In this document: piece after piece, positions 9,015-17,634 of the stretch
How positions within the stretch are numbered: position 1 is the stretch's first letter
Layout: each line of letters starts with the position of its first letter
Assembly: GCA_965226645.1 (NCBI GenBank)
Contig: CBDDDL010000001.1
Span: forward strand, 186,001-250,000
Direction: 5' to 3'
DNA length: 64,000 nucleotides
From: Poriferisodalis sp965226645
Lineage (GTDB): Bacteria > Actinomycetota > Acidimicrobiia > Acidimicrobiales > Poriferisodalaceae
Program-made: the position numbers and the translations under genes
The notes under the pieces: generated by a model
Database searches by the model: none
What the model was told of the DNA's origin: nothing
What the model saw: only the letters and a program-made list of their open reading frames with translations

Positions 9015-9821
9015 ATGACGAGCGATGCCTCCCAAGTTGACGATCGGGTCGCGCTGGTGACCGGCGGCGCCCGGGGCATCGGGCGCGAGATCTGCCTGGG
9101 GCTGGCCCGATCGGGACGCCGTGTGGCCGTGGCCGATCTGCGAATGCCCGGAGCCAACGAGACAGCGGCCGCAGTGAACGCCGAGGGTGGCAGCGGCCGC
9201 CATGGAGACGGCGAATCCAACAGAGCAATCGCCGTGGAGATCGATGTTGCGGATTCCGATTCGGTGGCCCAGGGATTGCTGGCGGTCGTCGACGAACTCG
9301 GTCCGGTGGAGATCCTCGTGAACTGCGCCGGCTGGGACGAGCTGAAGCCGTTCGGCACAACCGATGAGGCGTTCTGGGACCGCGTCATCGAGATCAACTA
9401 CAAGGGTCCGCTTCGAACCACCCACGGGTGCCTGCCCGCCATGATCGAAGCGGGATTCGGGCGAATTGTCAACATCGGATCCGATGCCGGACGAGTGGGC
9501 TCATCGGGCGAAGCGGTCTACTCCGGTGCCAAGGGCGGCGTCATCGCATTCACGAAGACCGTCGCCCGCGAGGTGGCGCGTTCGGGCATCACTGCGAACG
9601 TGGTGTGCCCCGGGCCGACGGACACGCCCCTTCTGGAAGAAATCGTGTCGGCAACCGCCGCGGGCGACAAGATCATCGGGGCCATGGCGCGAGCCGTGCC
9701 CATGAAACGCATCGGCCAGCCGCACGAGGTGGCTTCGGCCGTCGTCTACCTGTGCAGCGAAGAGGCCGGTTTCATCACCGGCCAAACGCTGTCGGTCAGC
9801 GGCGGCCTGACCATGGCCTAG
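9015..9821 (+). CDS. Short-chain dehydrogenase/reductase
   Basis: NAD(P)-dependent oxidoreductase of the classical SDR family, 268 aa. It has the cofactor motif 'TGGARGIG' at about residues 16-23, 'NCAG', the catalytic Ser in 'VNIGSDAG', and the 'YSGAK' Tyr/Lys pair; 'PGPTDTP' follows. The C-terminal 'ITGQTLSVSGGLTM' is typical. An Asp after the second strand (VADLR) suggests NAD preference. Sequence character is close to BadH-type 2-hydroxyacyl-CoA dehydrogenases, which suits the acyl-CoA neighbourhood. SD-like 'CTGGAG' lies about 10 bp before the ATG. The stop overlaps that of the convergent CoA-transferase by 4 bp. Confidence 0.88.
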   Translation: MTSDASQVDDRVALVTGGARGIGREICLGLARSGRRVAVADLRMPGANETAAAVNAEGGSGRHGDGESNRAIAVEIDVADSDSVAQGLLAVVDELGPVEILVNCAGWDELKPFGTTDEAFWDRVIEINYKGPLRTTHGCLPAMIEAGFGRIVNIGSDAGRVGSSGEAVYSGAKGGVIAFTKTVAREVARSGITANVVCPGPTDTPLLEEIVSATAAGDKIIGAMARAVPMKRIGQPHEVASAVVYLCSEEAGFITGQTLSVSGGLTMA

Positions 9822-11722
9822 GCGCGCGGCTTCGTGGCGATGGCGTTGCTGGCGTAGAGGGCTGCGATCTCGTCCGAGTCATAACCCAATTCGGCCAGGA
9901 CAGATTCATTGTGCTGGCCCAGCTTGGGTGCAGGACTGATTGCGGCGGGCGTGGCGTCGAAGCGGAACGGCAGTCTGGGGAACAGCTGAGGACGCTCGCC
10001 GGGACGGGCGTGGTCGACCATCAGGCCGCGGGCGATGCTGTGCTCGTCGTTCACGATGTCAGCAATCGTCATCACGGCCGACGCTGTGATACCCGCTGCC
10101 TGCAGCTCGGCAGCGGCCGCGTGCTTGTCTCGGGTCATCGTCCAGCGTTCGGTGATGGCGTCGATGGCGTCGTGATCGGCGTGGCGTTCGGCGGCTTGTT
10201 TCCACGCTGGTGAAAGGTGCTCTTCACCGAGCACGGCGACGAACGCGGTCCACGCATCGTCGTCGGTGATGGTCAGTGCCAACCAGTCGTCTTCACCACG
10301 GCAGCGATAGATGCCGGCAGGAGCGGCATCGACAGAGCGTGCCCCGCGGCGAGGCGGGTGCGCTGGGCCAGCTGCGTCCAAGGATGCTCGAAGAAACTGC
10401 TCACCCGCGACGGCAACGGCAGTCTCGAGCTGCGAGAGGTCGACCGCAACCGGCTCGGCGGTGCGCCATCGTTGCCAAAGCGCTGCCAATGCGATGACCG
10501 TGCCGTGCAGGCCGCCGACCACGTCGGGGAAGGCGATGCCCTGCTTGTAGGGGCCCGAATCCGGGTAACCGGTGGTGAAGGCCAGGCCCGAGGCGGCATC
10601 GAGGACCGGACCCCAGCTGATGCGTTCGGCGTCGGGACCGGTGGCGCCGAAGCCGGACATGTCCAGCGTCGCGATGCCGGGGTTCATCTCACGCAGCTCG
10701 GCGGGCGTGATCCCGAGCGAGCGGACGCCTCGAGGGCTGTAGTTGTTGACCACAATGTCGGCCGTCGCGACAAGCCGACGCAGGACATCGCGCCCGCCGG
10801 GAGCCTTCACGTCGAGGCAGAGGTCCCGCTTCGAGCGGTTCATCTTGTTCCAGTGGCCGAGCCGGTTGAACCAGTCCTCGCCGGGGTCGTTGTCCAGGAA
10901 GATGCCGTTGCGCGACAGCGGTCCGGGAAGCTGTCCCCACTCCCAATCGCCTCGCTCAGCGGCGATCATCTCGGCGGGGGGCATGGCGAGGCCGCGGGCA
11001 GTCGGGTGCTCGATCTTGATGACGTCGGCGCCGAGATCCGCCAGCATCCGGCACACCAGCGGACCGGCCCACGCAATCGTGAACTCCACTACGCGCACTC
11101 CGGCCAGGGGCTTGATGCCGACTGGCCAGCTTCGTTCTGTGGGCGCTAGGTCCTCGGCGCCCGAATCAAGTGCCGGGGCGCGGCTGAACTCGGGCGTCGC
11201 ACCCTTGATGTGGGCGGCCGGGCCGGGCAGCCGAGCACCCGATGCTGAGGCGTCCGGGGTGCCGGACGCGTTCAGGTTCACCCAGTAGTCCCGGGCGGCG
11301 AGCTGCGGGCTGGCCAGCATGTCATCGAGGCTGGCGACCGGACCAGAGGGGACCTGGTTGGCCTGCAGTGCAGCCACCGCTTCGGCCGCGGTCTTGGTGG
11401 CAGCCCAGGCGCAGATGATCTCGTCGAGCTCGTCGGCGTGGTCGAAGCGCACGGCGGGCACGTACAAGTCATCGCGGGCCAGCAGTTCCACCTGGTCCAT
11501 GGCAACGCAGAAGCCCTCCCACTGGTGGACCGAAACCGCTGCGATGCACACCCAGCCGTCGATGCACTCATAGAGCGCCAGCGGATGGTGCTGCTCGCCG
11601 AAGCGGTTCCCCCACCGTCGCTTGGTGACGCCGTTGTGGGTGTAGAGGCTGAAGCTCCACTGGTGAGCGTTGGCGAGCGCCTCCAACGCAGAGACCTCCA
11701 CCAGGTCGCCACCACCGGTCAC
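9818..11722 (-). CDS. CaiB/BaiF CoA-transferase, C-terminal part of an interrupted tandem protein
   Basis: Remainder (634 aa from a GTG) of a fused two-domain class III CoA-transferase. The first 175 residues are the end of domain 1. A complete second CaiB/BaiF domain starts at 'PLAGVRVVEF', includes 'MLADLGADVIKIEHP' and the 'FPDVVGG' site with the likely catalytic Asp, and ends near 'AALYASNAIATKPRA'. The frame continues upstream without shift to the TAG codon at 11788-11786, so this is the same gene as the entry ending at 11786. The class transfers CoA between acids in carnitine, oxalate or bile-acid style pathways; the substrate here is unknown. Translation of this part alone would need internal initiation. 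Confidence 0.8.
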   Translation of the reverse strand: MTGGGDLVEVSALEALANAHQWSFSLYTHNGVTKRRWGNRFGEQHHPLALYECIDGWVCIAAVSVHQWEGFCVAMDQVELLARDDLYVPAVRFDHADELDEIICAWAATKTAAEAVAALQANQVPSGPVASLDDMLASPQLAARDYWVNLNASGTPDASASGARLPGPAAHIKGATPEFSRAPALDSGAEDLAPTERSWPVGIKPLAGVRVVEFTIAWAGPLVCRMLADLGADVIKIEHPTARGLAMPPAEMIAAERGDWEWGQLPGPLSRNGIFLDNDPGEDWFNRLGHWNKMNRSKRDLCLDVKAPGGRDVLRRLVATADIVVNNYSPRGVRSLGITPAELREMNPGIATLDMSGFGATGPDAERISWGPVLDAASGLAFTTGYPDSGPYKQGIAFPDVVGGLHGTVIALAALWQRWRTAEPVAVDLSQLETAVAVAGEQFLRASLDAAGPAHPPRRGARSVDAAPAGIYRCRGEDDWLALTITDDDAWTAFVAVLGEEHLSPAWKQAAERHADHDAIDAITERWTMTRDKHAAAAELQAAGITASAVMTIADIVNDEHSIARGLMVDHARPGERPQLFPRLPFRFDATPAAISPAPKLGQHNESVLAELGYDSDEIAALYASNAIATKPRA

Positions 11723-11785
11723 AGCGGCGTTGACAAGCGCTGCCTGGATGCCAATGGCGGCGGTGGCGCCGACCAGGTGGGTGAG

Positions 11786-12262
11786 CTACGGCCCGCCGCC
11801 AGGCAGCGGATGCCGATCGGGCTCGCCGTTGAGGCTCATGTGCCCGCTCAGCGCCCAGTGTTCGAGCGGGCTGGCCCGCCATGCCGCCTTGGGCCCGGTG
11901 AAGCCGTACGGGGTGATGGCTGCCACCACCAGCTCGGGGTGTGCGTTGCGGGCGGCGGCAATGGCGTTTCGGACCTCGGTCAGCTCACCCTGGACATCCA
12001 GCACGACGGCGTCGAAGCCGCCGGTCAGCTCTGCGAGCGGAGTGCCAGCGTCGACAACAACGCTCGACGTGTTGGCCCGCAAGTACTCCCAGGCGATCCA
12101 GACCTCGTTGCCGTCCCGGTCGGCGACGAGACCCGTCCGCCGCAGTGCCGAACCCTCCGGCGGCTCGCCCACAACGATGTCGGCACCGGCCATCGCCAGC
12201 AGCCGAGCGCAGTACGCGCCCGCCCGGCCGTCACTCAGATCCAGTACTCGTACGCCTCGCAC
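11786..12262 (-). pseudogene. CaiB/BaiF CoA-transferase, N-terminal fragment ending at in-frame TAG
   Basis: The first 158 codons of the tandem CoA-transferase, beginning 'MRGVRVLDLSDGRAGAYCA', which is the normal N-terminus of a CaiB/BaiF domain. It stops at an amber codon (codon 159). The codons right after the stop read 'LTHLVGATAAIGIQAAL', the normal continuation of the domain, in the same frame. One base change from a Tyr codon (TAC or TAT) would explain the stop. No frameshift is present. Either a recent nonsense mutation, a sequencing error, or readthrough. Domain 1 also has His where the catalytic Asp is expected, so it may have been non-catalytic already. Confidence 0.7.
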
Positions 12263-12360
12263 ATCGCCCCTGAGTCGCCGTCAGCCGCAGCGGTCCCGGA
12301 GCGTACCCACGCCTCCCGATCCGTGCTTCAGGGATAGGTCAGGCTCAACTTGGGCCCGGA

Positions 12361-13113
12361 TCAGGCGTCGTAGTTGGGGTCGCGGCGTTCGGCGAAGGCA
12401 CGCAGGCCCTCCTTGGCGTCGGGGGAGGCGAAGGCCGCTCGGGTGTACTCCTGGTAGAGGCGCAGGCCGTCGGGGAGGGACATCTCGCGGCCGCGCAGTG
12501 CCAGTTCCTTCGTCATCCGGACGGCGGCGGGGCCGTTCGCTGCAATCTGGTCGGCGATGCCCCGGGCGGTCGACTGCAGGTCTTCCGGGGCCGTCATCTC
12601 GCTGACCAAGCCGACCCGCAGCGCTTCCGGGGCATTGATGAACGCGCCCGTCAGCAGCAGCCGCATCGCATCCGACGAACCGATCAGACCGGGCAGCCGC
12701 AGCGCCCCGTAGCCGTGCAGGATCGCCCAGCGCACCTCCGGGCAGCCGAACTGCGCTGTGCTGTCGCAGACCCGGATGTCGCAGAACAACGCCAGTTCGA
12801 GACCGCCCGCGAGGCAATAGCCCTGGATGGCGGCGATCGTGGGCTTGGCGGTCTCCATCCCGACGTCAAAGCGGTCAGGGCGCCACGGCATCCACGCAGT
12901 CCGGTCGGCGAACTCGCCGAGATCGTGACCTGACGTGAACGCCCGGCCGGTCCCGGTGACGATCATGCACCGCACCGCCGGATCAGCGTCAGCTTCTCCG
13001 AGGGCTGCACCGATGCCGTGGTACATCTCGTCGGTCATCGCGTTGAGCTTGTCCGGCCGATTCAACGTGATCGTGGCCACGTGCCCGTCGACGTCGTAAG
13101 TCACCTCGTCCAT
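12361..13113 (-). CDS. Enoyl-CoA hydratase/isomerase family protein
   Basis: Crotonase-fold enzyme, 250 aa from ATG 13113 with SD 'AGGGGG' just upstream on the minus strand. It shows 'LNRPDKLNAM' at the N-terminus, the CoA-binding oxyanion loop 'GRAFTSGHDL', 'LAGGLELALFCD', and 'FGCPEVRW' with one catalytic-type Glu. The second glutamate site of hydratases is not conserved, so isomerase, hydratase or lyase activity is open. It lies 98 bp upstream of the CoA-transferase on the same strand, an arrangement like caiB-caiD. Confidence 0.87.
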   Translation of the reverse strand: MDEVTYDVDGHVATITLNRPDKLNAMTDEMYHGIGAALGEADADPAVRCMIVTGTGRAFTSGHDLGEFADRTAWMPWRPDRFDVGMETAKPTIAAIQGYCLAGGLELALFCDIRVCDSTAQFGCPEVRWAILHGYGALRLPGLIGSSDAMRLLLTGAFINAPEALRVGLVSEMTAPEDLQSTARGIADQIAANGPAAVRMTKELALRGREMSLPDGLRLYQEYTRAAFASPDAKEGLRAFAERRDPNYDA

Positions 13114-13293
13114 TGCGTTCCCCCTGTGCCGCTCGACTGTGCTGGTCGGTCTTGGGTCAACGCCGACATTAGGCCCGAACTGGAACCTCCGGCAGATCGA
13201 AAACCCGGTGCAACAACGACTTGGCTTGGTCGTACCATCCCAGTGACGCTGCGTGTGGAACGGGGCACGAGCGTGCGTCACTTCCTTGGAGGC

Positions 13294-14322
13294 ATGCATG
13301 ACGACGGCGCGGGAGCAACAACGACGAGCGCCGCAGTGAGCATCGCGGACCTCATCGCGGACAAGGGGTACGTCGTCGCCGATGGGGCAATGGGGACCCG
13401 ACTGTTCGCCGTGGGCCTCAGCTCCGGCGATTCGCCTGAGGAATGGAACGTCAGCCACTCCGCCGAGGTGCGTGCGGTCCACCGGTCGTATCTGCAGGCC
13501 GGTGCCGATTTGATCGTGACGAACAGCTTCGGGGGCACCCACTTCCGCATGGCGCTGCACCGCCTCGAAGACCGGGTGTGCGAGCTCAACGAAGCCGCCG
13601 CCCGTATCGCACGCCTCGAAGCTGACGCAGAAGCCGAGCGGACCGGGCGGCCGGTGCTGGTGGCGGGCTCGATGGGGCCAACGGGTGAGCTGCTGGCGCC
13701 GCTCGGCAACATGACGGCCGGGGCCTGCGAAGCTGCGTTCGCTGCGCAGGCGACGGCCCTGGCGGCCGGTGGGCCCGACCTGCTGTGGATCGAGACGATG
13801 AGCGCCCTCGACGAGGTGGAGGCCGCTGTGCGGGGGGCGCGGTCGGCGTGCGATCTGCCCGTCGCCGCAACCATGAGCTTCGACACCGCCGGCTGTACGA
13901 TGATGGGCGTGACCGGCAATGAACTGGCCGAGCGGCTGGCGCAGCTGGATCTGGCCGCCATCGGCGCCAACTGCGGCAACAACGTGCCCGACACCGAGGC
14001 AGCGGTGGTCGCCATTGCCGGGGCTGACCACGCAACCCCGGTCGTCTCCAAACCGAACGCGGGCGTTCCGGTCTGGAGCGGGCATGGATTCGTCTACAAC
14101 GGCACACCCGAGATGCTGGCTGCCCACGCGCATCGGGCCCGGCTCGCAGGCGTGACCGTGATCGGCACCTGCTGCGGCAGCACGGCGGATCACACCGCCA
14201 AGATCGTCTCGGTGTTGCGCGGCGACGAGCCCCCGCCGGAGGTTGAGCCCACCCCCGACCCCGGAACCGTCATCGAGAACCGCCTTGCCCGCCGCCGCAA
14301 CCGGGGGCGCCGGAGCGCGTAG
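13294..14322 (+). CDS. Homocysteine S-methyltransferase family protein
   Basis: Zinc-dependent methyltransferase barrel (342 aa) of the betaine-homocysteine/MmuM/MetH-N family, which moves a methyl group to homocysteine or a related thiol. The barrel begins 'DGAMGTRLF' and contains 'TNSFGG', 'GSMGPTGE' and 'WIETMSAL'. The zinc ligands are present: 'GANCGNN' and the 'GTCCGST' pair near the C-terminus. ATG 13294 has GGAGG only 1 bp upstream, so GTG 13336 is a possible alternative. The gene is divergent from the enoyl-CoA hydratase (180 bp). The methyl donor cannot be told. Confidence 0.82.
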   Translation: MHDDGAGATTTSAAVSIADLIADKGYVVADGAMGTRLFAVGLSSGDSPEEWNVSHSAEVRAVHRSYLQAGADLIVTNSFGGTHFRMALHRLEDRVCELNEAAARIARLEADAEAERTGRPVLVAGSMGPTGELLAPLGNMTAGACEAAFAAQATALAAGGPDLLWIETMSALDEVEAAVRGARSACDLPVAATMSFDTAGCTMMGVTGNELAERLAQLDLAAIGANCGNNVPDTEAAVVAIAGADHATPVVSKPNAGVPVWSGHGFVYNGTPEMLAAHAHRARLAGVTVIGTCCGSTADHTAKIVSVLRGDEPPPEVEPTPDPGTVIENRLARRRNRGRRSA

Positions 14323-14391
14323 TCACACCTTGGCGAAGAAGCCGAACGAAGTAGCCGGTCGATTCCCGCACATGCAAGACCCGTACATGCA

Positions 14392-15471
14392 ATGACCGAA
14401 GACAGTGATCTTGAGGTTGACGATCTGTGGCAGGCCATCGAGGCCTGCTACGACGCCGGCTGGACTGACGGGCTGCCAGTGGTACCCCCAACCGAGCCCT
14501 TGGTGGACGCCATGCTGGCTGGCGGTGTCTGGGACGCCGACGAGGTGCTGTTGCGTGAGCCGGCGAGAGGCCTGGCGGTGAACGCTCGCAAGGCCGCCAC
14601 CAACGCGGTCATGGCCGGGTGCCTGCCCGAGTACTTCCCGGTGGTTGGGGCAGTGCTGTCGGCGATGGGTGCTCCCGAATTCGAGCTGCATGCTGTGGCG
14701 GCCAGCACTGGCGGGGCGGCCATTCTCATCGCCGTCAACGGGCCGATCCGTGACGAGATCGGCATCCACTACAAGGAGAACCTGTTCGGTCCGGGCTTTC
14801 GGGCCAACGCGACGATCGGCCGCACAGTGCGGCTGGTGCTGCGGAATTGCCTTGCGGCCATCCCCGGCAAGCTCGACAAGAGCGCCCAGGGGTGGGCTGG
14901 CAAGTACGCGATGTGCTTCGGGGAGGACGAGGCGTCGAGCCCGTGGGAGCCGTACCACGTCTCGCTCGGCTATTCGCCGTCGGCAAGCACGGTCGCGGTG
15001 ATGGCTGCGGAGTCGGGCCACAACGTGCTCAACCATGCGTCGCCCGATCCCGCGGGTCTGCTGGGCACGTTCGCCGACACGATGTCGGCGTTCGGCTCGC
15101 TCAGCTCAGGGCGCTCGCTGGTGGTGTTCGCGCCCGAGCACGCCCGCAAGATCGGCGCGGCAGGCTGGAGCCGGAGCCAGGTACAGGAGTACCTGTTCGC
15201 CCACGCCACCCGGACCTACGCCGAGGTGAAGCGCGGCGGCAAAGTCGAAGGCGCCGGCAACGTCACCGGTTTCCATCCCACCCAGTGGATGGAGACCGAC
15301 CCGGTGGTGCAGCCGGGCGACGAGGACATCACGGTGCCCCGCGGGACGTGCCCCGACGACATCGCGCTCATGGTGGGCGGCGGCGATGCCGGCGGGCACT
15401 CGTCGTTCTTCCCCACTTGGAGCCGAGACCGCAGCGTCCCGCTCATCACTCAGGAGATCTTTACGCCGTGA
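14392..15471 (+). CDS. Conserved protein translationally coupled to UGSC selenoprotein
   Basis: A 359-aa cytosolic protein with no family name I can give with certainty. It starts 'DLWQAIEACYDAGWTDGLPVVPPTE', a segment I associate with partners of UGSC proteins in environmental actinobacteria and Chloroflexi. Other visible segments are 'GLAVNARKAATNAVMAGC', 'NGPIRDEIGIHYKENLFGPG' and a glycine-rich 'GGGDAGGHSSFF' near the C-terminus. Cysteines are few and not arranged as a metal site. Its TGA stop overlaps the GTG start of the UGSC gene (GTGA, 15468-15471), so the two products are probably made in fixed ratio and work together. Confidence 0.7.
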   Translation: MTEDSDLEVDDLWQAIEACYDAGWTDGLPVVPPTEPLVDAMLAGGVWDADEVLLREPARGLAVNARKAATNAVMAGCLPEYFPVVGAVLSAMGAPEFELHAVAASTGGAAILIAVNGPIRDEIGIHYKENLFGPGFRANATIGRTVRLVLRNCLAAIPGKLDKSAQGWAGKYAMCFGEDEASSPWEPYHVSLGYSPSASTVAVMAAESGHNVLNHASPDPAGLLGTFADTMSAFGSLSSGRSLVVFAPEHARKIGAAGWSRSQVQEYLFAHATRTYAEVKRGGKVEGAGNVTGFHPTQWMETDPVVQPGDEDITVPRGTCPDDIALMVGGGDAGGHSSFFPTWSRDRSVPLITQEIFTP

Positions 15472-16346
15472 CCGTCACCTTGGTTGACCCGACGCTGTCT
15501 GTCGCCGGCACCGGCGCAGGCCTCGCCCGCCGACCTTCCTCGCTGGAGGGCGCCGTGGTGGGGCTGGTGAGCAACGGGAAGACGCACGGTCCGGGGATTC
15601 TTGAACGGGTCGCTCAGAACCTGATCGACCATCACGGCGCGCGCGATGCGGTGCTGATGCGCAAGCCCACTGCCAACCTGCCGGCTGCCCCCGAAGAGGT
15701 CGAGGCGCTGGCCGCCGACGTCACGGCGATCATCGCCGCCATCGGCGACTGAGGCAGCTGCTCGTCGAGCAGTGTGCTCGACGCCGTGCACTTCGAGGAG
15801 CGGGGCGTGCCCGCTGTGGCCATTCTGACCGAGCCGTTCGCCAGCACTGGTCAGGCGATTGCCGAACTCGCAGGCTTGCCCGACTACCCGTTCGCCACGG
15901 TGCCGCACCCCATCGGCAGCCTGACCACGACCGAGGCGCTGGCCGTCGCCGATGCGGTGACGCCGGCCGTGCTGGGCCTGCTCACCAACGCCGGTGCTCA
16001 ACCGGCCAGCAACCACGAACTGATCGGCGCCGACGTGGAGGGATCGCCAGCAACCGTTTCCACTCTTGCCGACATCGTCGAAGAACTGGCCGCTGTCCTG
16101 CGTGCGGATCGTGCCGACCTCACTGCCTCCGTCACAGGACACAACATCTCGCTCCGCCTCCACATTCCCGACGAAGCCTGCGCCGAGTGCATCCTGCCCG
16201 CGTCGATGCTCGTGCCCATGTTCGGGCACCGCTTCGACACCGAACTCGGCCCGGGCTGGAACATTACGCTCAACGATCCCCGGGAAGTCGGCTCGGCTGA
16301 GAGTGCGAAGCCGAAGCGCGATGGCCAAGAACTCAGTTCGTCCTAA
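15468..16346 (+). CDS. UGSC family selenoprotein (Sec at in-frame TGA 15750-15752)
   Basis: Read through the TGA as selenocysteine this is a 292-aa protein from GTG 15468, with Sec at residue 95 in the motif D-U-G-S-C-S-S-S-S-V-L-D. The UGSC family is named for exactly this motif, with Cys replacing Sec in many members. Upstream 'VGLVSNGKTHGPGILERVA' and downstream 'VHFEERGVPAVAILTEPF' and 'VPHPIGSL' are normal family segments on both sides of the TGA in one frame, so the TGA is not a terminator. The extra C-terminal 100 residues contain 'DEACAECILP'. A redox role is likely but not proven. The gene is coupled to the preceding one by a GTGA overlap. Confidence 0.88.
15763..15783 (+). promoter_or_regulatory. 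Bacterial SECIS-like hairpin
   Basis: Inside the UGSC coding region, CGTCGAGCA (15763-15771) pairs perfectly with TGCTCGACG (15775-15783) around the loop GTG. The loop starts 19 nt after the TGA and its first base is G. Known bacterial SECIS elements place a G-containing apical loop about 16-37 nt after the UGA, so this fits well. A competing shorter hairpin (15758-15772) overlaps it. Confidence 0.8.
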
Positions 16347-16794
16347 AGTCGGTCAGGCTCTCGCGGACACGCTCGCGAATTTCTTCTCGATCCAACTCCG
16401 TCGGAGCTGAGTAGATCGCATTCTTGACGACATGTTGGGCTTCTTCGTCTGTGAGCCTGAGGTCGTCAGAGATCTCGGCGTCGCTGAAATAGCTTGACAG
16501 TTGGCTTAGGCACCACTGGGGAATCTCACTTGGCGGTGGTGTGACATCAACATCAGGAATCCTCTGGGCCAGTTTGCCGGAGCCAAGAACTTCGTAGAAG
16601 GTCGCCCTATCGACACCGAGCTGCTTCAGAATCTCGCTTTCGAGACCTCGGTATTCGGACTTGTCACGCGAGATGGTGGTGCGAAGCGTTTCGCCCCCAA
16701 CCTTCTTTGTGTAGATGTCGTGCTTGGCTCCCCGTCTCAGCGTCCAGCTGTCGAGCTCAACGAATCGACGGTGTTCGTTCTTGTCAATCGCGAA
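16333..16794 (-). pseudogene. HicA-like toxin ORF without a start codon
   Basis: A 153-codon open frame directly after the HTH gene's stop, with no ATG, GTG or TTG near its 5' end. The translation has the pattern of HicA mRNA interferases: 'RRGAKHDIYTKK' (resembling the GSHhiY loop) followed by 'ILKQLGVDRATFYEVL'. A longer acidic helical tail follows. Removing one base after a GTG that overlaps the HTH gene's stop would give a normal coupled start (GTG ATT CGC ATT GAC). So this is either a frameshifted gene, an ATT start, or a sequencing slip. It overlaps the convergent UGSC gene by 14 bp. The HicA assignment is tentative. Confidence 0.5.
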
Positions 16795-17634
16795 TCACCG
16801 CCCGAAGAGAAGCTTCTCAAGCACCGAGTCATTGTCGGCCTGCTTCAGCCTCGCCACGAGAGGTTCGCGTGCATTGTGCGGTTCCTCGCCGTACAGAAAT
16901 TCGTCCCAGTCCACGATGTAGTCCCGAACAAGCGACACCAGGTCGTCTTGCGCGGTCGCTAGTTCTTCGTCGGCCGCAAGAAGGCCCAACTGGTCAAGCG
17001 AGAGCACGTAAACGCCATCGCTCAGCTTGATTTCAGCGAGACCATCTGCTTCAGCTCGGTAGCGAGGAAAGACCTGCGCCAAGATGTCGCCATCAGAAAT
17101 CCCGCCATCAAAATGACGCACTGCGTATCCGAAATTGCCTGTAGCAAGCACATCGGCGACTGACAGGTGCGACTCGACATCATCAAACAGCTGCAAGTGC
17201 ATCGCCAGCCAGTACCCCGGGTCACCTCCACGGCGCTGCACGTGGGAGGCAAAGGCAGCAAGCTTGCACAGGGAACCGAAGCGACGGCTGTCCGGCAGCG
17301 CCTGTCCCTTCCGCCACTTTGTCACGGCTTGTCGACTGATCCCAGAGATCTTCGCGACGTCATTCCACGCGATGCCAAAGTCCGAGTTCAGAAGCTCCAA
17401 GAGTTCCAACGGCGGACGTCTCCGGAATCCCCGCGTCAACTGCTCTATTTCGCCAACGACACCGATGGGCTCTACGACTCCTGATCTCTCACGGGCAGAT
17501 CTATAGGGGCCCGGTGACCGCAGCAACACGGCCGACGTCACCGGTGAACTGAACGTGTCATGACGCGCGTCTGCGCGAGTGCTGGCATTGCACCAGCGCT
17601 CTAAGTTCTTCCGCTCTGCCGTCAGCGATTTCAT
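16795..17634 (-). CDS. Helix-turn-helix protein of accessory module
   Basis: A 279-aa protein. Residues around 85-120 form an XRE-like HTH ('WNDVAKISGISRQAVTKWRKG'). It is followed by a helical and mixed domain ('LSVADVLATGNFGYAVRHFDGG') and an acidic C-terminus, 'LEKLLFGR'. The first 75 residues look disordered. ATG 17634 overlaps the stop of the upstream TIGR04255-like gene (ATGA), so the two are translationally coupled. By analogy to antitoxins of three-part modules it may repress its own operon and counteract the HicA-like product. That role is inference. Confidence 0.6.
   Translation of the reverse strand: MKSLTAERKNLERWCNASTRADARHDTFSSPVTSAVLLRSPGPYRSARERSGVVEPIGVVGEIEQLTRGFRRRPPLELLELLNSDFGIAWNDVAKISGISRQAVTKWRKGQALPDSRRFGSLCKLAAFASHVQRRGGDPGYWLAMHLQLFDDVESHLSVADVLATGNFGYAVRHFDGGISDGDILAQVFPRYRAEADGLAEIKLSDGVYVLSLDQLGLLAADEELATAQDDLVSLVRDYIVDWDEFLYGEEPHNAREPLVARLKQADNDSVLEKLLFGR

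Noticed and set aside
16795..16797. In-frame TGA between the HTH gene and the HicA-like frame as a second selenocysteine codon
   Set aside because: No strong hairpin at SECIS distance and no known Sec motif; a frameshifted separate gene explains it better.
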